Positions 25,585-34,177 of a DNA stretch of 64,000 bases are shown one piece after another; the stretch's first letter is position 1; the number at the start of each line of letters is the position of its first letter. Source of the stretch: Streptomyces hygroscopicus (GTDB lineage Bacteria; Actinomycetota; Actinomycetes; Streptomycetales; Streptomycetaceae); the NCBI RefSeq assembly GCF_026168105.1, contig NZ_LBMW01000008.1, positions 159,183 through 223,182 of the forward strand. Reading direction: 5' to 3'. The translations under genes were made by a program, and so were the position numbers. The notes under the pieces are model-generated. The model was not told where the DNA came from, made no database searches, and saw only the letters and a program-made list of their open reading frames with translations.

Positions 25585-25900
25585 GAGACAGGTCCACCTC
25601 GCCCCGCGTTGCGGCCTCCGCGATCAGGCCCTCCAGCAGGGCCTCGAACACGCCGACGTCACGCCACTGGCGAAGCGGTTGGAGACGGTCGACCAGGGCC
25701 GAACTCCTGCGGCATGTCCCGCCACTGGCGAAGCGGTTGGAGACGGTCGACCAGGGCCGAACTCCTGGGGCATGTCCCGCCACTGCCCGCCGGTCTTGAA
25801 CCGCCAGATCACGCCCTCGAACTGCTGCCGCAGGCGTTCGGGGTACGGGCCGTACCTGCCGATCGGCAGGTACGGCCCGATGAACTCCCGGGTCCGTCAT
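25585..25900 (-). mobile_element. IS5-type transposase remnant (5' part)
   Basis: The minus strand encodes pieces of an IS5-family transposase N-terminus: IGPYLPIGRYGPYPERLRQQ, then GVIWRFKTGGQWRDMPQEFG, WSTVSNRF and WRDVGVFEALLEGLIAEA. The rest of the transposase is absent and no inverted-repeat ends are evident. A 58-bp tandem duplication (25663-25778) shifts the frame. A perfect 32-bp palindrome lies at 25847-25878. This is dead debris. Confidence 0.7.
25663..25778. repeat. 58-bp tandem duplication within the transposase remnant
   Basis: Positions 25663-25720 and 25721-25778 match at all but about one base, with a partial third start at 25779. Because 58 is not a multiple of three, the duplication breaks the transposase frame. 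The low divergence suggests it arose recently. Confidence 0.85.
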
Positions 25901-25984
25901 GCCCGTGGCCCCTCTCCTGCCTGTCCTTTGGCCGCCGGCTGCCGTGATCGTGCGCGTCGCACCCGAGCCGGTAGCGTTCCCTCC

Positions 25985-26659
25985 ATGACCGAGCCCCCGC
26001 TTCCCTCCGTCCTGCCGCAGACCGACCTCACCCGGCACCGCCGCCTGCGCGGCCAGGGCAGCCTCGAGCGGGCCGATCTCGACGCGATCCTCGACGCGGG
26101 GTTCGTCTGCCACCTCGGCGTGATCGTCGAGGGGCGGCCCCTGGTGGTGCCCACGGCGTACGGGCGCGACGAACGGCAGCTGTACGTGCACGGCTCCGTG
26201 GCCAGCCGGAGCCTCGCGGGCGGGGGCCCCGTGTGCGTCACCGTCACGCACGTCGACGGGCTCGTCCTCGCGCGCTCGGTGTTCGAGCACGGCGTGAACT
26301 ACCGCAGCGCGATCATTCACGGCGCCGCCCGCAGGGTCACCGACCCGGAGGAGAAGCTCGAGGGGCTGCGCCGGCTCACCGAACACGCGACGCCGGGCCA
26401 GTGGTCCTACGCCCGCCGGCCCAGCCGCAGGGAACTGGCCGCCACCACCCTGCTCGCCCTGTCCCTCGAAGAGGCCTCGGTCAAGATCCGCACGGGCGCC
26501 CCCGACGACGGCGACGGGCCCGACGCCGAGCTGGGGGTGTGGGCCGGGACCCTGCCGCTCAGCGCGACCTGGGGCGTCCCCGAGCCCGACCCCCTGCTGC
26601 CGCCGGACATACGCCCGCCCGAGCACATCGCGCGCCGTGCGGGGACCCGGCACGGCTGA
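25985..26659 (+). CDS. Pyridoxamine 5'-phosphate oxidase-fold (PPOx/FMN-binding split barrel) protein
   Basis: Protein of 224 residues of the Pyridox_ox_2 group: a split barrel with FVCHLGVIVEGRPLVVPTAY, LYVHGSVASRSLAG and VCVTVTHVDGLVLARSVFEH, which normally bind FMN, F420 or heme. The C-terminal part has VKIRTGAPDD and WAGTLPLSATWGVPEPD, usual for this group. TAGCGT at 25972-25977 ends seven bases before the ATG, so the start is probably leaderless. The radical SAM gene begins 58 bases downstream on the same strand and may share its transcript, hinting at a joint redox task. Confidence 0.88.
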   Translation: MTEPPLPSVLPQTDLTRHRRLRGQGSLERADLDAILDAGFVCHLGVIVEGRPLVVPTAYGRDERQLYVHGSVASRSLAGGGPVCVTVTHVDGLVLARSVFEHGVNYRSAIIHGAARRVTDPEEKLEGLRRLTEHATPGQWSYARRPSRRELAATTLLALSLEEASVKIRTGAPDDGDGPDAELGVWAGTLPLSATWGVPEPDPLLPPDIRPPEHIARRAGTRHG

Positions 26660-26717
26660 CGTGAGGACGGGGGCATACCGTGAGGAGTCGAACGCCTGAG
26701 CCGGGAGGAGAGACGGG

Positions 26718-28049
26718 ATGGGCAGCCGCACCGAACTGGTCGAGGAGCTGATGGGGCGATTCCCGCACGTACCGCGGGAAGCCGTCTTCAAGGAGGATCT
26801 CCTCCGCGGGGGTGTGGCCTTCGATGCGTCCGCGCTCAGTGACAACGAGAACGGCGAGGTCAAGCCGAAGTCGTACTTCATCTTCTCCTTCGACCACGGC
26901 ACCCTGCCCCAGCTCGGCGAGGCGGCGCTGCGGCGCCCGCCGGAGGAGATCATCCTCACGGGCGGCCCGTACGACCTGCGGCGGACCGTCGTCTCCGTAC
27001 GGGTCAATCCGTCCTCCCCGTACCGTGTGGCCGCCGACGAGGAGGGGCTGCTCGGGCTCTACCTGGACGGGCGGCGGATCGCGGACGTCGGGGTGCCGCC
27101 CATGCCCGAGTACTACCGGCACACCCTCTCCAACGGAAAGTCCGTGATGGAGGTGGCCCCGACCATCCAGTGGGGCTATCTGATCTATCTCACCGTCTTC
27201 CGGGTCTGCCAGTACTTCGGCGCCAAGGAGGAGTGCCAGTACTGCGACATCAATCACAACTGGCGCCAGCACAAGGCGGCAGGCCGGCCCTACACCGGGG
27301 TCAAGGACGTCGAGGAGGTCCTCGAGGCGCTGGAGATCATCGACCGGTACGACACCGCGAAGGCGTCCACCGCCTACACGCTCACCGGCGGCGCGATCAC
27401 GTCCAGGGTGGCGGGGCGTGACGAGGCCGACTTCTACGGGCACTACGCCAAGGCCATCGAGGAGCGCTTCCCCGGCCGCTGGATCGGCAAGGTGGTCGCC
27501 CAGGCGCTGCCGAAGGACGACGTACAGCGGTTCAAGGACTACGGCGTGCAGATCTACCACCCCAACTACGAGGTGTGGGACCGGCGCCTGTTCGAACTGT
27601 ACTGCCCCGGCAAGGAGCGCTACGTCGGCCGCGACGAGTGGCACCGGCGCATCCTCGACTCGGCGGACGTGTTCGGCGCGCGCAATGTGATTCCCAACTT
27701 CGTGGCGGGCGTCGAGATGGCCGAGCCCTTCGGCTTCACCACGGTCGACGACGCGATCGCCTCGACCACGGAGGGCCTGCGCTTCTTCATGTCGCACGGC
27801 ATCACTCCCCGCTTCACCACCTGGTGCCCGGAGCCGACCACCCCGCTCGGCAAGGCCAACCCGCAGGGCGCGCCGCTGGAGTACCACATCCGTCTGCTCG
27901 AGGCCTACCGCGCCGCGATGGACGACTTCGGGCTCTCCTCGCCGCCCGGCTACGGCCCGCCCGGCCCCGGCCGCGCGGTGTTCTCGGTCAGCTCATTCAT
28001 GGACAGCCTCCCGGCGCGGGAAGACACGGAGGAGCCGTTGCGCGCGTAA
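26718..28049 (+). CDS. Radical SAM protein with atypical CX8CX2C cluster motif
   Basis: Protein of 443 residues. The only candidate cluster ligands are in CQYFGAKEECQYC (about residues 172-184), spaced CX8CX2C instead of the usual CX3CX2C. The barrel that follows has LTGGAIT as the glycine-rich SAM motif and later strands such as YGVQIYHPNYEVWDRRLF and GARNVIPNFVAGVEMAEP. The first 165 residues form a separate N-terminal region. No SPASM-like Cys cluster is seen. It has a strong ribosome site (GGAGGAG). Spacing of this sort is known in a few radical SAM groups. The reaction is unknown; linkage to the PPOx protein suggests a flavin- or cofactor-related modification. Confidence 0.8.
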   Translation: MGSRTELVEELMGRFPHVPREAVFKEDLLRGGVAFDASALSDNENGEVKPKSYFIFSFDHGTLPQLGEAALRRPPEEIILTGGPYDLRRTVVSVRVNPSSPYRVAADEEGLLGLYLDGRRIADVGVPPMPEYYRHTLSNGKSVMEVAPTIQWGYLIYLTVFRVCQYFGAKEECQYCDINHNWRQHKAAGRPYTGVKDVEEVLEALEIIDRYDTAKASTAYTLTGGAITSRVAGRDEADFYGHYAKAIEERFPGRWIGKVVAQALPKDDVQRFKDYGVQIYHPNYEVWDRRLFELYCPGKERYVGRDEWHRRILDSADVFGARNVIPNFVAGVEMAEPFGFTTVDDAIASTTEGLRFFMSHGITPRFTTWCPEPTTPLGKANPQGAPLEYHIRLLEAYRAAMDDFGLSSPPGYGPPGPGRAVFSVSSFMDSLPAREDTEEPLRA

Positions 28050-28190
28050 CCGGGGGATCGGACCCGGCGCACGGTGACAGGAAAAATCGTGTCGCACTCG
28101 GTGAGTCGAAGCGGGGTCGCGATCCGTACAACTCCACGGAGCGGCAACCACTCGTAACAGCATGTGAAAACGCCGCTTGTCAGTTGTGCG

Positions 28191-28216
28191 GGAACCGTGA
28201 AAAGCTCTGGGCTGTC
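28191..28216 (+). promoter_or_regulatory. Candidate ECF-sigma-type promoter
   Basis: GGAACC at 28191-28196 followed by TGTCGTG around 28213 resembles promoters of SigE-like ECF sigma factors (GGAAC about 16-18 bases before a GTC-type -10). The whole 28050-28292 gap is unusually AT-rich for this window and also holds CAACTG/CAGTTG arms near 28230-28250. It would drive the CBM2 fusion gene. Confidence 0.35.
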
Positions 28217-28292
28217 GTGAGACGACCCTCAACTGGCCTGTATTTCAGTTGGGTTGGCATTGCTTGCGGAAGCAGTTGATGCAGGAGCCCCC

Positions 28293-29783
28293 ATGCCCGA
28301 CCTGCCGACCCCCCAGGACGTCGCCGAGGCCGCTCTGTTCTCGGAGTGCTGGGACGCGGTCCTGTCGTACGCCGACCTGTGCGCCTCCGATGCGGCAGCC
28401 GGCAGGCAACTGGCCACCGAGGCCTTCACCCACGGCGTCCACGAGGCCCGTGCCGCCGAGGCCCAGGCGAAGGCCACCGGGCGCCGCACCCCGTGGCTGC
28501 CCCGGATTCCCCTGCTGCTGACGGCGGTCCGCACCACCGCCGCGGCCTGGGAGACCGAGGGCAAGGGGCACCGGCTCGACCCCGATCTGCGGCTGTGGCT
28601 CAACTCCGACAAGGCCGGGCGTTACACCGGACCGCCCCTGAGGCGGCCGCTGGCCCTGCGCGGGCTCAGGGACATGCAGGAGCCGGACGCGGCGCTGCTG
28701 TGGCTCGCGGAGGTGGAGTCGCTGCCGCTGACCGACGTGGCCCGCAGGCTGGGACTGGACCCCGCGGCCGCCGCGGAGGAACTCGCCCAGGTGCGGGCGC
28801 TGTTCCGGGACCGTTGCCAGCGCAACCGCCTCGACACGCCCATGGACGCGCGCTGCCGCAGCTACGCCCGGCTCCTCGACGCGGTCACCCGCTCGCCGGG
28901 CACCGGGACGCCGGAGGACCTCTCGCGGCACCTCGCCACCTGTGTGGAGTGCGCGGAGGCCGCGGCGTGCCTGCGGCTGTACGGCGGCGGGATGCCCGCC
29001 GCGCTGGCGAGCGGGGTGATCGGCTGGGGCGGGCTCGCGTATCTGGAGCGGCGGCGCCGCGCCGCGGAGGCCGGGCTGACCGGCGGGCGCGCCGACGCGG
29101 GCACGGACCGGGGCATCGCCGTCGGCACCTCGGCACGGCCCAGGATCGGCCGCACCGGGATCCTCGTCGCGGCCGTGATCGTGTCCGTGCTCGCGCTGAC
29201 GGTCTCGCTGATGCAGCTCGGCGACTCCGGCGGAGCCACGACGGCGGGCGGCGACTCGGCAGACCGACGGCCGGTCGCCGCTCCGGCACCCCCCTCGACA
29301 CACCTCGAGCCGCCCTCGGGCAAGGGCACGACCGGTGCGTCCTCGACCTCGCGCCCGGCCGGCTCGGGCGCCGGAACGAAGAAGGGGGACTCCGACGCCG
29401 AACCGCAGGGCACGTCGACAAGCCCGGTGGCGGACTCGCCCGCGCAGCCCGCCGAGGCCTCACCGACGACCTGCCGGGTGAAGTACCACATCGTCGACGA
29501 GTGGCCGGAGGGCTTCCAGGCCACGGTCACGGTCACCTCGGCCAGGGCGCTCGAGGACTGGCGCATCGACTGGACCTTCAAGGACGGCCAGCGCATCACG
29601 CAGATGTGGGACGGCACCTACACCCAGGACGGCGCCGAGGTCACCGCGAAGGCCACCGCCTACAACAAGCAGGTCCCCGCGAACGGCACCTTCGCGATCG
29701 GCTTCATCGCCTCGTGGCACGGCGGCAACTCGGCACCCGGCGAGTTCACGGTGAACGGGGTTGGCTGCTCGACGGATGGCTGA
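28293..29783 (+). CDS. Sigma-like/zinc-finger/transmembrane protein with extracellular CBM2 domain
   Basis: Membrane protein of 496 residues that joins cytoplasmic regulatory parts to an outside carbohydrate-binding module. The N-terminal 190 residues resemble sigma-70-type helices, including a helix-turn-helix-like LPLTDVARRLGLDPAAAAEEL. Then comes an anti-sigma-type zinc-finger fragment HLATCVECAEAAAC (about 212-226), one transmembrane helix (GILVAAVIVSVLALTVSLMQ, about 290-310), and a Ser/Thr/Pro-rich linker. The C-terminal family-2 cellulose-binding domain has three conserved Trp (ALEDWRIDW, QMWDGTY, ASWHGG) between flanking cysteines. ATG 28293 has GGAG at about eight bases. The design suggests a sensor that couples polysaccharide or cell-wall binding to gene control. 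No enzyme domain is present. Confidence 0.8.
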   Translation: MPDLPTPQDVAEAALFSECWDAVLSYADLCASDAAAGRQLATEAFTHGVHEARAAEAQAKATGRRTPWLPRIPLLLTAVRTTAAAWETEGKGHRLDPDLRLWLNSDKAGRYTGPPLRRPLALRGLRDMQEPDAALLWLAEVESLPLTDVARRLGLDPAAAAEELAQVRALFRDRCQRNRLDTPMDARCRSYARLLDAVTRSPGTGTPEDLSRHLATCVECAEAAACLRLYGGGMPAALASGVIGWGGLAYLERRRRAAEAGLTGGRADAGTDRGIAVGTSARPRIGRTGILVAAVIVSVLALTVSLMQLGDSGGATTAGGDSADRRPVAAPAPPSTHLEPPSGKGTTGASSTSRPAGSGAGTKKGDSDAEPQGTSTSPVADSPAQPAEASPTTCRVKYHIVDEWPEGFQATVTVTSARALEDWRIDWTFKDGQRITQMWDGTYTQDGAEVTAKATAYNKQVPANGTFAIGFIASWHGGNSAPGEFTVNGVGCSTDG

Positions 29784-29877
29784 GCCCGGGCACCTCTGTC
29801 GCCTCCGGCTGATCTTTCCCGTCTTCTTCGCGCCTGCGAGTGCGCGCGGCCGGGGTCACCCCCGTGAAGGGCTCCCC

Positions 29878-30150
29878 TTGAATCTTTCTTCTCTTTTTCG
29901 GCTTCGTCGCACCCTCTGGAAGCAGGGTCTCCTGCCCGGTCGTCTCGTACGTGTCGACCGTGGCCAGTGCGATGTCGTCACACCGGTCGGCATCGTCCGG
30001 GAAGCCGTCGACCGCGAAGGCAGCGACCGCGGTAGGTGCTGAGGCTACTGCCCGCCGTACGGCGTTAGTCCGGTCGACCTCGTCCAAGCGTTCCGACGGC
30101 CGGGTGTCGGCCACCAACGTCGATCATGTCGTTGTCTGTGTATCGCCCTG
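29878..30150 (+). pseudogene. Truncated, degenerate copy of the rsgA 5' end
   Basis: The plus strand echoes rsgA at 32.99-33.36 kb. It has the same upstream context (GTGAAGGG-CTCCCCTTGA beside a TTG start), then GRLVRVDRGQCDVVTPVG against GRVVRVDRGQCDVITADG. After frame loss it continues with ARRTALVRSTSSKRSDG and ATNVDHVVV against PRRTAFVRSTSSKRSEG and AANVDHAVV. The GTPase domain is missing and several frameshifts separate the pieces. It is the remnant of a partial duplication about 3.1 kb from the working gene. The PP2C gene on the opposite strand lies between them. Confidence 0.85.
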
Positions 30151-30165
30151 GACGCCGGCGGACTG

Positions 30166-32337
30166 TCAGGCGGCGGTGACAACCAGTACGGCCTGGTCGT
30201 CGAGGGTGGCATTGCCTGCGAACGTGGTGACCGCGGCGGTGACGGACTCGACGACGGCGGCGGCGGTGGGCGTGGTGGTCCGGACGGCGACAAGCGCGTC
30301 GGCCAAGCGGTCCTCGCCGAAGAACTCACCGTCGGCCGAACGAGCCTCGGTGATGCCGTCGGTGACCAGGACCAGGCTGTCGCCACGGTGCAGTTCGATG
30401 CCGGACGGGCAGAAGCCGGGGTCGGGATCGATACCCAACAGCAGCCCCGGTTCGGCGAGTTCCACGACCGTGCCGTCGGCGCGGCGCACGAGCGGCGGGA
30501 CGTGGCCTGCTCGGATCAGATTCAGCGCGAGGTGGGACGCGGTGTGCCACAGCTCGCCGTAGGCGAGCGAAACGAACTGGTCGTCATCGGCGGTGCTCCC
30601 CGTCAACGCGTCGTTGATGGCGGAGACCACCGCCGCCGGGTCGTTCAGGAGGCGGGCGGCGGCGCGTGCGGTGTGGCGGACGATTCCGGTGGTGGTGGCG
30701 GCCAGCGCGCCGCGCCCGGACACATCGCCGATCATGAGCGCCCAGCGGTCGTCGGGCAGCGGGAAGATGTCGTAGAAGTCGCCGCCGACATCGAGTCCTT
30801 CGCCTGCCGGATGGTACGAGGCCGCCAAGGTGGCGCCGTGAATTCTGGGCAACTCGGGAGGCAGCAGGCCTGCCTGCAGATCGCGGGCCAGCCGGGCGCG
30901 GTCGCTGAACTGGTGGGCGTTGTCGGCACTCGATGCAGCCCGGCGGGCGAGCTCCTGCGCCAGGGCGATCGTGCGGCCGTCCAGGGGGAGGCCGGTGGCC
31001 AGGAGAGTCAGCACACCGAAGGCGTGACCCCGGGTGGCCAGTGGCACGCACACGTAACCCGTGACGCCGAGCTGCGCGCAGCGGCCGTCGGTGCGGACGG
31101 TCTCGGTGGTGCCGGAAGCCAGCACGCGGGCAACCGCGGCGTCCACCTCGTCACGCAGTGCGCGGGAAGAGAGGAGCACTTCCCCGTCCCGGGTAGACGC
31201 GGCGATGGCGATGCGCTGCGCCTGGCCGCGCTCGACCACGTGGACGGAACACAGCGGCGCCAGAGCCGGAACGGTCAGGCGCGCCATGCGCTGCAGGCTG
31301 TCGGCATAGTGTGTCTCGCGCGCGATGGCGGTGCTGGCTTCCAGCAGGAAGGCCAGATCCTCATGGGCGGCCCTCTCGCGCTCCTGGGCGGCGTGGCTCG
31401 CCTCCACCGCGGAATGGCGTTCGACGGCCAGCGCGGCAATGCGGGTGAACGCCGCGCTGAGCGCCATGTCCTTGTCCGTGGGAGCTTTGGGGGTGCGGTG
31501 GTACATCGCGAAGGTGCCCAGCAGCCGGCCGTCCGCGTCCTGGATCGGGGTGGACCAGCACGCCGCGACCCCGGCCCGCGACGCCAGTTCGCGGTAGTCC
31601 TGCCACAGGGGATCGGTGGCGATGTCGGTGACGATCACCGGCCGGCGCCGGTAGGCGGCCGTGCCGCATGAGCCGACGCCCTCGGCGATGGGCACCCCGT
31701 CGATCGCCTCGTTGTAGAACTCGGGCAGGCGCGGGGCGGTGCCGTGCCGCAGGCGCTGTCCGTCGGCGTCGACGAGCAGTACCGAGACGATCACATCCGG
31801 GGAGAGCGCCTCGATCGCCGTGGCCATGCCGAAAAGGATCTCCTCCAGCGGGGCGTCGCGTGCGATCTGCTCCAGCAGCACGCGTTGCTCGGCGGCCAGG
31901 AGATGCGCGTGGTGATACGCGGTGGTCTCGACCGCGATCACCACGACCCCGTCTATCCGGCCGACCGCGTCCCGGCGGGGCTCGTAGGTGAAGTCGAAGA
32001 ACCCCTCCCGCTGCCTGCCCGGGCCGCCCAGCAGGAGCCGCCCGTCTCGGGACCGGTACGCGACGCCGGTGCGGTACACCTCATCGAGACGGTCGAGGAC
32101 GCCCTGCGGAGCCAGTTCCGGAACCACCTTTGTGATCGGCTCGCCGACGCGGCCGCGGTCGCACCCGACGGTCTCGAAGAACGCCGAGTTCGCCGCCTCC
32201 AGCAGGTGCCTGGGGCCAGCGAGCGCAGCGAAGATCACCGGGGCTTGGGCAAACAGGTCCGCGTAGTCCTCGCTCCGCCGGTGGACGGTGAGGGAGTGAG
32301 CCGTGGCCGACCTGTGAGGTTCGAAATATGTGGACAT
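30166..32337 (-). CDS. PAS/GAF sensor with SpoIIE-type PP2C phosphatase domain
   Basis: Cytosolic regulatory phosphatase of 723 residues. It has a PAS domain (about 15-140, YADLFAQAPVIFAALAGPRH), a first GAF (about 155-300, VGSCGTAAYRRRPVIVTDIA with a CWSTPI core), a second GAF (about 320-480) and a SpoIIE PP2C domain (about 490-723) with GGDFYDIFPLPDDRW, GDVSGRGALAA and LDDQAVLVV. It probably resets a partner-switching anti-sigma antagonist in response to a small ligand or redox state. ATG 32337 follows AGGAGAGGGTG. It differs from the 1.2-3.9 kb phosphatase by having no ANTAR segment. The gene lies between rsgA and its decayed copy. Confidence 0.88.
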   Translation of the reverse strand: MSTYFEPHRSATAHSLTVHRRSEDYADLFAQAPVIFAALAGPRHLLEAANSAFFETVGCDRGRVGEPITKVVPELAPQGVLDRLDEVYRTGVAYRSRDGRLLLGGPGRQREGFFDFTYEPRRDAVGRIDGVVVIAVETTAYHHAHLLAAEQRVLLEQIARDAPLEEILFGMATAIEALSPDVIVSVLLVDADGQRLRHGTAPRLPEFYNEAIDGVPIAEGVGSCGTAAYRRRPVIVTDIATDPLWQDYRELASRAGVAACWSTPIQDADGRLLGTFAMYHRTPKAPTDKDMALSAAFTRIAALAVERHSAVEASHAAQERERAAHEDLAFLLEASTAIARETHYADSLQRMARLTVPALAPLCSVHVVERGQAQRIAIAASTRDGEVLLSSRALRDEVDAAVARVLASGTTETVRTDGRCAQLGVTGYVCVPLATRGHAFGVLTLLATGLPLDGRTIALAQELARRAASSADNAHQFSDRARLARDLQAGLLPPELPRIHGATLAASYHPAGEGLDVGGDFYDIFPLPDDRWALMIGDVSGRGALAATTTGIVRHTARAAARLLNDPAAVVSAINDALTGSTADDDQFVSLAYGELWHTASHLALNLIRAGHVPPLVRRADGTVVELAEPGLLLGIDPDPGFCPSGIELHRGDSLVLVTDGITEARSADGEFFGEDRLADALVAVRTTTPTAAAVVESVTAAVTTFAGNATLDDQAVLVVTAA

Positions 32338-32862
32338 GACAGGCACCCTCTCCTGCCTAGCTCCTCCACTCTGACACATCTTTTCGCTGTCTCCAGGCCT
32401 ACCGGGTGCCGAGCGCGTCATCCACTGCCATGAATGTCTCCGGCAGCCGCGCATCGAGCTGGTGATCAGCAAGAACGTGCCCTCGAGTCGTCCCCGATCA
32501 CCCTGGCCCACGGCGACACCGTCTCTACGGAGCGGCACGTCGAGACCGCCGTCCGGGTGTCCGATGGCGGTCTCTGCCCCTGCCCCGTGAGGAGGTGCGC
32601 TCCTTGGTGACGAGTGTTGAACATGCTCACCGGCATCAGGACGATCACCTCCCCTCCCCGAGGTCCGCCGCGACATCCCAGACCAGCCGGTGCCGGCTGG
32701 TGGCGCGTCGCCGCCTGACAGCGCGCTGATCACTGTCACAGGTGTGAGCTGGCGGGAAATTCGGTGGTGGGTCGAGAGGCCGTGCTTCTAGGGTGGATCT
32801 GCTTCTCGCGGTGGCTTGGCCGCCGCTGCCGTCTGCCGAGTGAGGAACAGGAGGTGTGACCG
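32338..32862. other. Intergenic region upstream of rsgA and the PP2C gene
   Basis: Some plus-strand stretches (for example around 32480-32570, reading ITLAHGDTVSTERHVETAV) have coding-like composition, but no intact gene is evident and they may be decayed sequence. TAGGGT at 32789-32794 is a possible -10 box for the rightward rsgA transcript; I see no clear -35 partner. Confidence 0.35.
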
Positions 32863-32934
32863 ATGACCGTCCTTGCGGCGAGCGCTGCCCTCATCCAGGA
32901 ATTCATCACATCCACCTCCGTGGCCACCGGCTGA
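32863..32934 (+). CDS. Candidate 23-residue peptide upstream of rsgA
   Basis: ATG 32863 has an unusually strong ribosome site, AGGAGG, seven bases away. The 24-codon frame to TGA at 32932-32934 shows strong G/C third-position bias. The peptide (MTVLAASAALIQEFI and a short Thr/Ser tail) is hydrophobic with no known family. It lies 60 bases before rsgA's TTG and downstream of a TAGGGT box, so it could be a leader peptide that tunes rsgA expression or a small independent protein. It is too short to be sure that it is real. Confidence 0.4.
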   Translation: MTVLAASAALIQEFITSTSVATG

Positions 32935-32994
32935 CACCTCATCCGAAGGCGCGCACGGCGCGCCCGCCGGGGCCACCCTTGTGAAGGGTCTCCC

Positions 32995-34113
32995 TTGACT
33001 TCCACCTCCGCGTACTCTGCTTTCTCCGCGCTCGTCCCCTACGGCTGGGACGACGCATGGGCGGACTCGTTCGCCCCGTACGACGCCGAAGGACTGGTCG
33101 CCGGGCGGGTCGTCCGGGTCGACCGCGGCCAGTGCGACGTGATCACCGCCGACGGGGTTCTGCGCGCCGACACCGCCTTCGTCACCCCGCACGACCCCCT
33201 GCGTGTCGTGTGCACCGGCGACTGGGTCGCCGTCGAACCCGCGGGCAGTCCCCGCTATGTACGGACGTATCTGCCGCGCCGTACCGCCTTCGTGCGATCC
33301 ACCTCCTCCAAGCGGTCCGAGGGGCAGATCCTCGCCGCCAACGTAGACCACGCGGTCGTCGCCGCCTCGCTCGCCGCGGAGCTCGATCTCGGCCGTATCG
33401 AACGCTTCCTTGCGCTGGCCTGGGAGTCCGGGGCGCAGCCGGTCGTCGTGCTCACCAAGGCCGACCTGGTGCCGGATCCGGTGACGGTCGCCCATCTCGT
33501 CCAGGACGTGGAGACGGTGGCGCCCGGGGTGCCGGTGCTGCCGGTCAGTTCGCAGCGCGGAGAGGGACTCGACGTCCTCGCCGCGGTTGTCTCCGGCGGT
33601 ACGTCCGTGCTGCTCGGGCAGTCCGGCGCGGGGAAGTCCACCCTCGCGAACGCGCTGATCGGCGAGGACGTCATGGCCGTGCAGGCCACGCGGGACATGG
33701 ACGGCAAGGGCCGGCACACCACCACCACCCGCAATCTGCTCGCCCTGCCGGGCGGTGGGGTCCTCATCGACACCCCCGGGCTGCGTGGGGTGGGGCTCTG
33801 GGACGCCCAGAGCGGTGTGGGCCAGGTGTTCTCCGAGATCGAGGAACTGGCCGCGCGGTGCCGTTTCCACGACTGCGCGCACGTCGCGGAGCCGGGGTGT
33901 GCGGTGATCGGGGCGCTCGAGTCCGGGGAGCTGACCGAGCGGCGGCTGGACAGCCATCGCAAGCTGGTCAGGGAGAACCAATGGATCGTCGCCAAGACGG
34001 ATGCGCGCGTGCGCGCGGAGCTGCGGCGCGAGTGGAAGCGGAAGGGGGCGGAGGGCAGGGCGGCGATGGAGGCGAAGCGCGGGCTGCGACGACAGGACCG
34101 GCAGGAGCGGTAG
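32995..34113 (+). CDS. rsgA: Ribosome small-subunit maturation GTPase RsgA
   Basis: Circularly permuted GTPase of 372 residues that helps late 30S subunit assembly. An N-terminal OB-like domain with VVRVDRGQCDVITADG precedes the GTPase motifs in permuted order: LTKADL (G4), VSSQRGEG (G5), GQSGAGKST (G1), GKGRHTTTTR (G2) and DTPGLRG (G3). A C-terminal zinc knuckle CRFHDCAHVAEPGC follows. TTG 32995 is the start, mirrored by the TTG of the decayed copy at 29878. The C-terminus ends in a basic Arg/Lys tail. A strong hairpin lies about 65 bases downstream. Confidence 0.93.
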   Translation: MTSTSAYSAFSALVPYGWDDAWADSFAPYDAEGLVAGRVVRVDRGQCDVITADGVLRADTAFVTPHDPLRVVCTGDWVAVEPAGSPRYVRTYLPRRTAFVRSTSSKRSEGQILAANVDHAVVAASLAAELDLGRIERFLALAWESGAQPVVVLTKADLVPDPVTVAHLVQDVETVAPGVPVLPVSSQRGEGLDVLAAVVSGGTSVLLGQSGAGKSTLANALIGEDVMAVQATRDMDGKGRHTTTTRNLLALPGGGVLIDTPGLRGVGLWDAQSGVGQVFSEIEELAARCRFHDCAHVAEPGCAVIGALESGELTERRLDSHRKLVRENQWIVAKTDARVRAELRREWKRKGAEGRAAMEAKRGLRRQDRQER

Positions 34114-34120
34114 GAACGGC

Positions 34121-34170
34121 AGGACCGGCAGGCACACGGCCCCGCAGGACCGGCAGGCACACGGCCCCGC
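34121..34170. repeat. Exact 25-bp tandem repeat after rsgA
   Basis: Two identical 25-bp units occupy 34121-34145 and 34146-34170, just downstream of the rsgA stop and before its terminator-like hairpin. They extend the AGGACCGGCAGG-type repetition of the gene's last codons. This looks like slippage-prone 3' untranslated sequence. Confidence 0.8.
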
Positions 34171-34177
34171 AGGTCAT

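Noticed and set aside
25406..27007. A 533-codon minus-strand frame crossing the transposase remnant and neighbouring genes
   Set aside because: Its N-terminal half is antisense to the PPOx and radical SAM genes. Only the two short homologous parts were kept as remnants.
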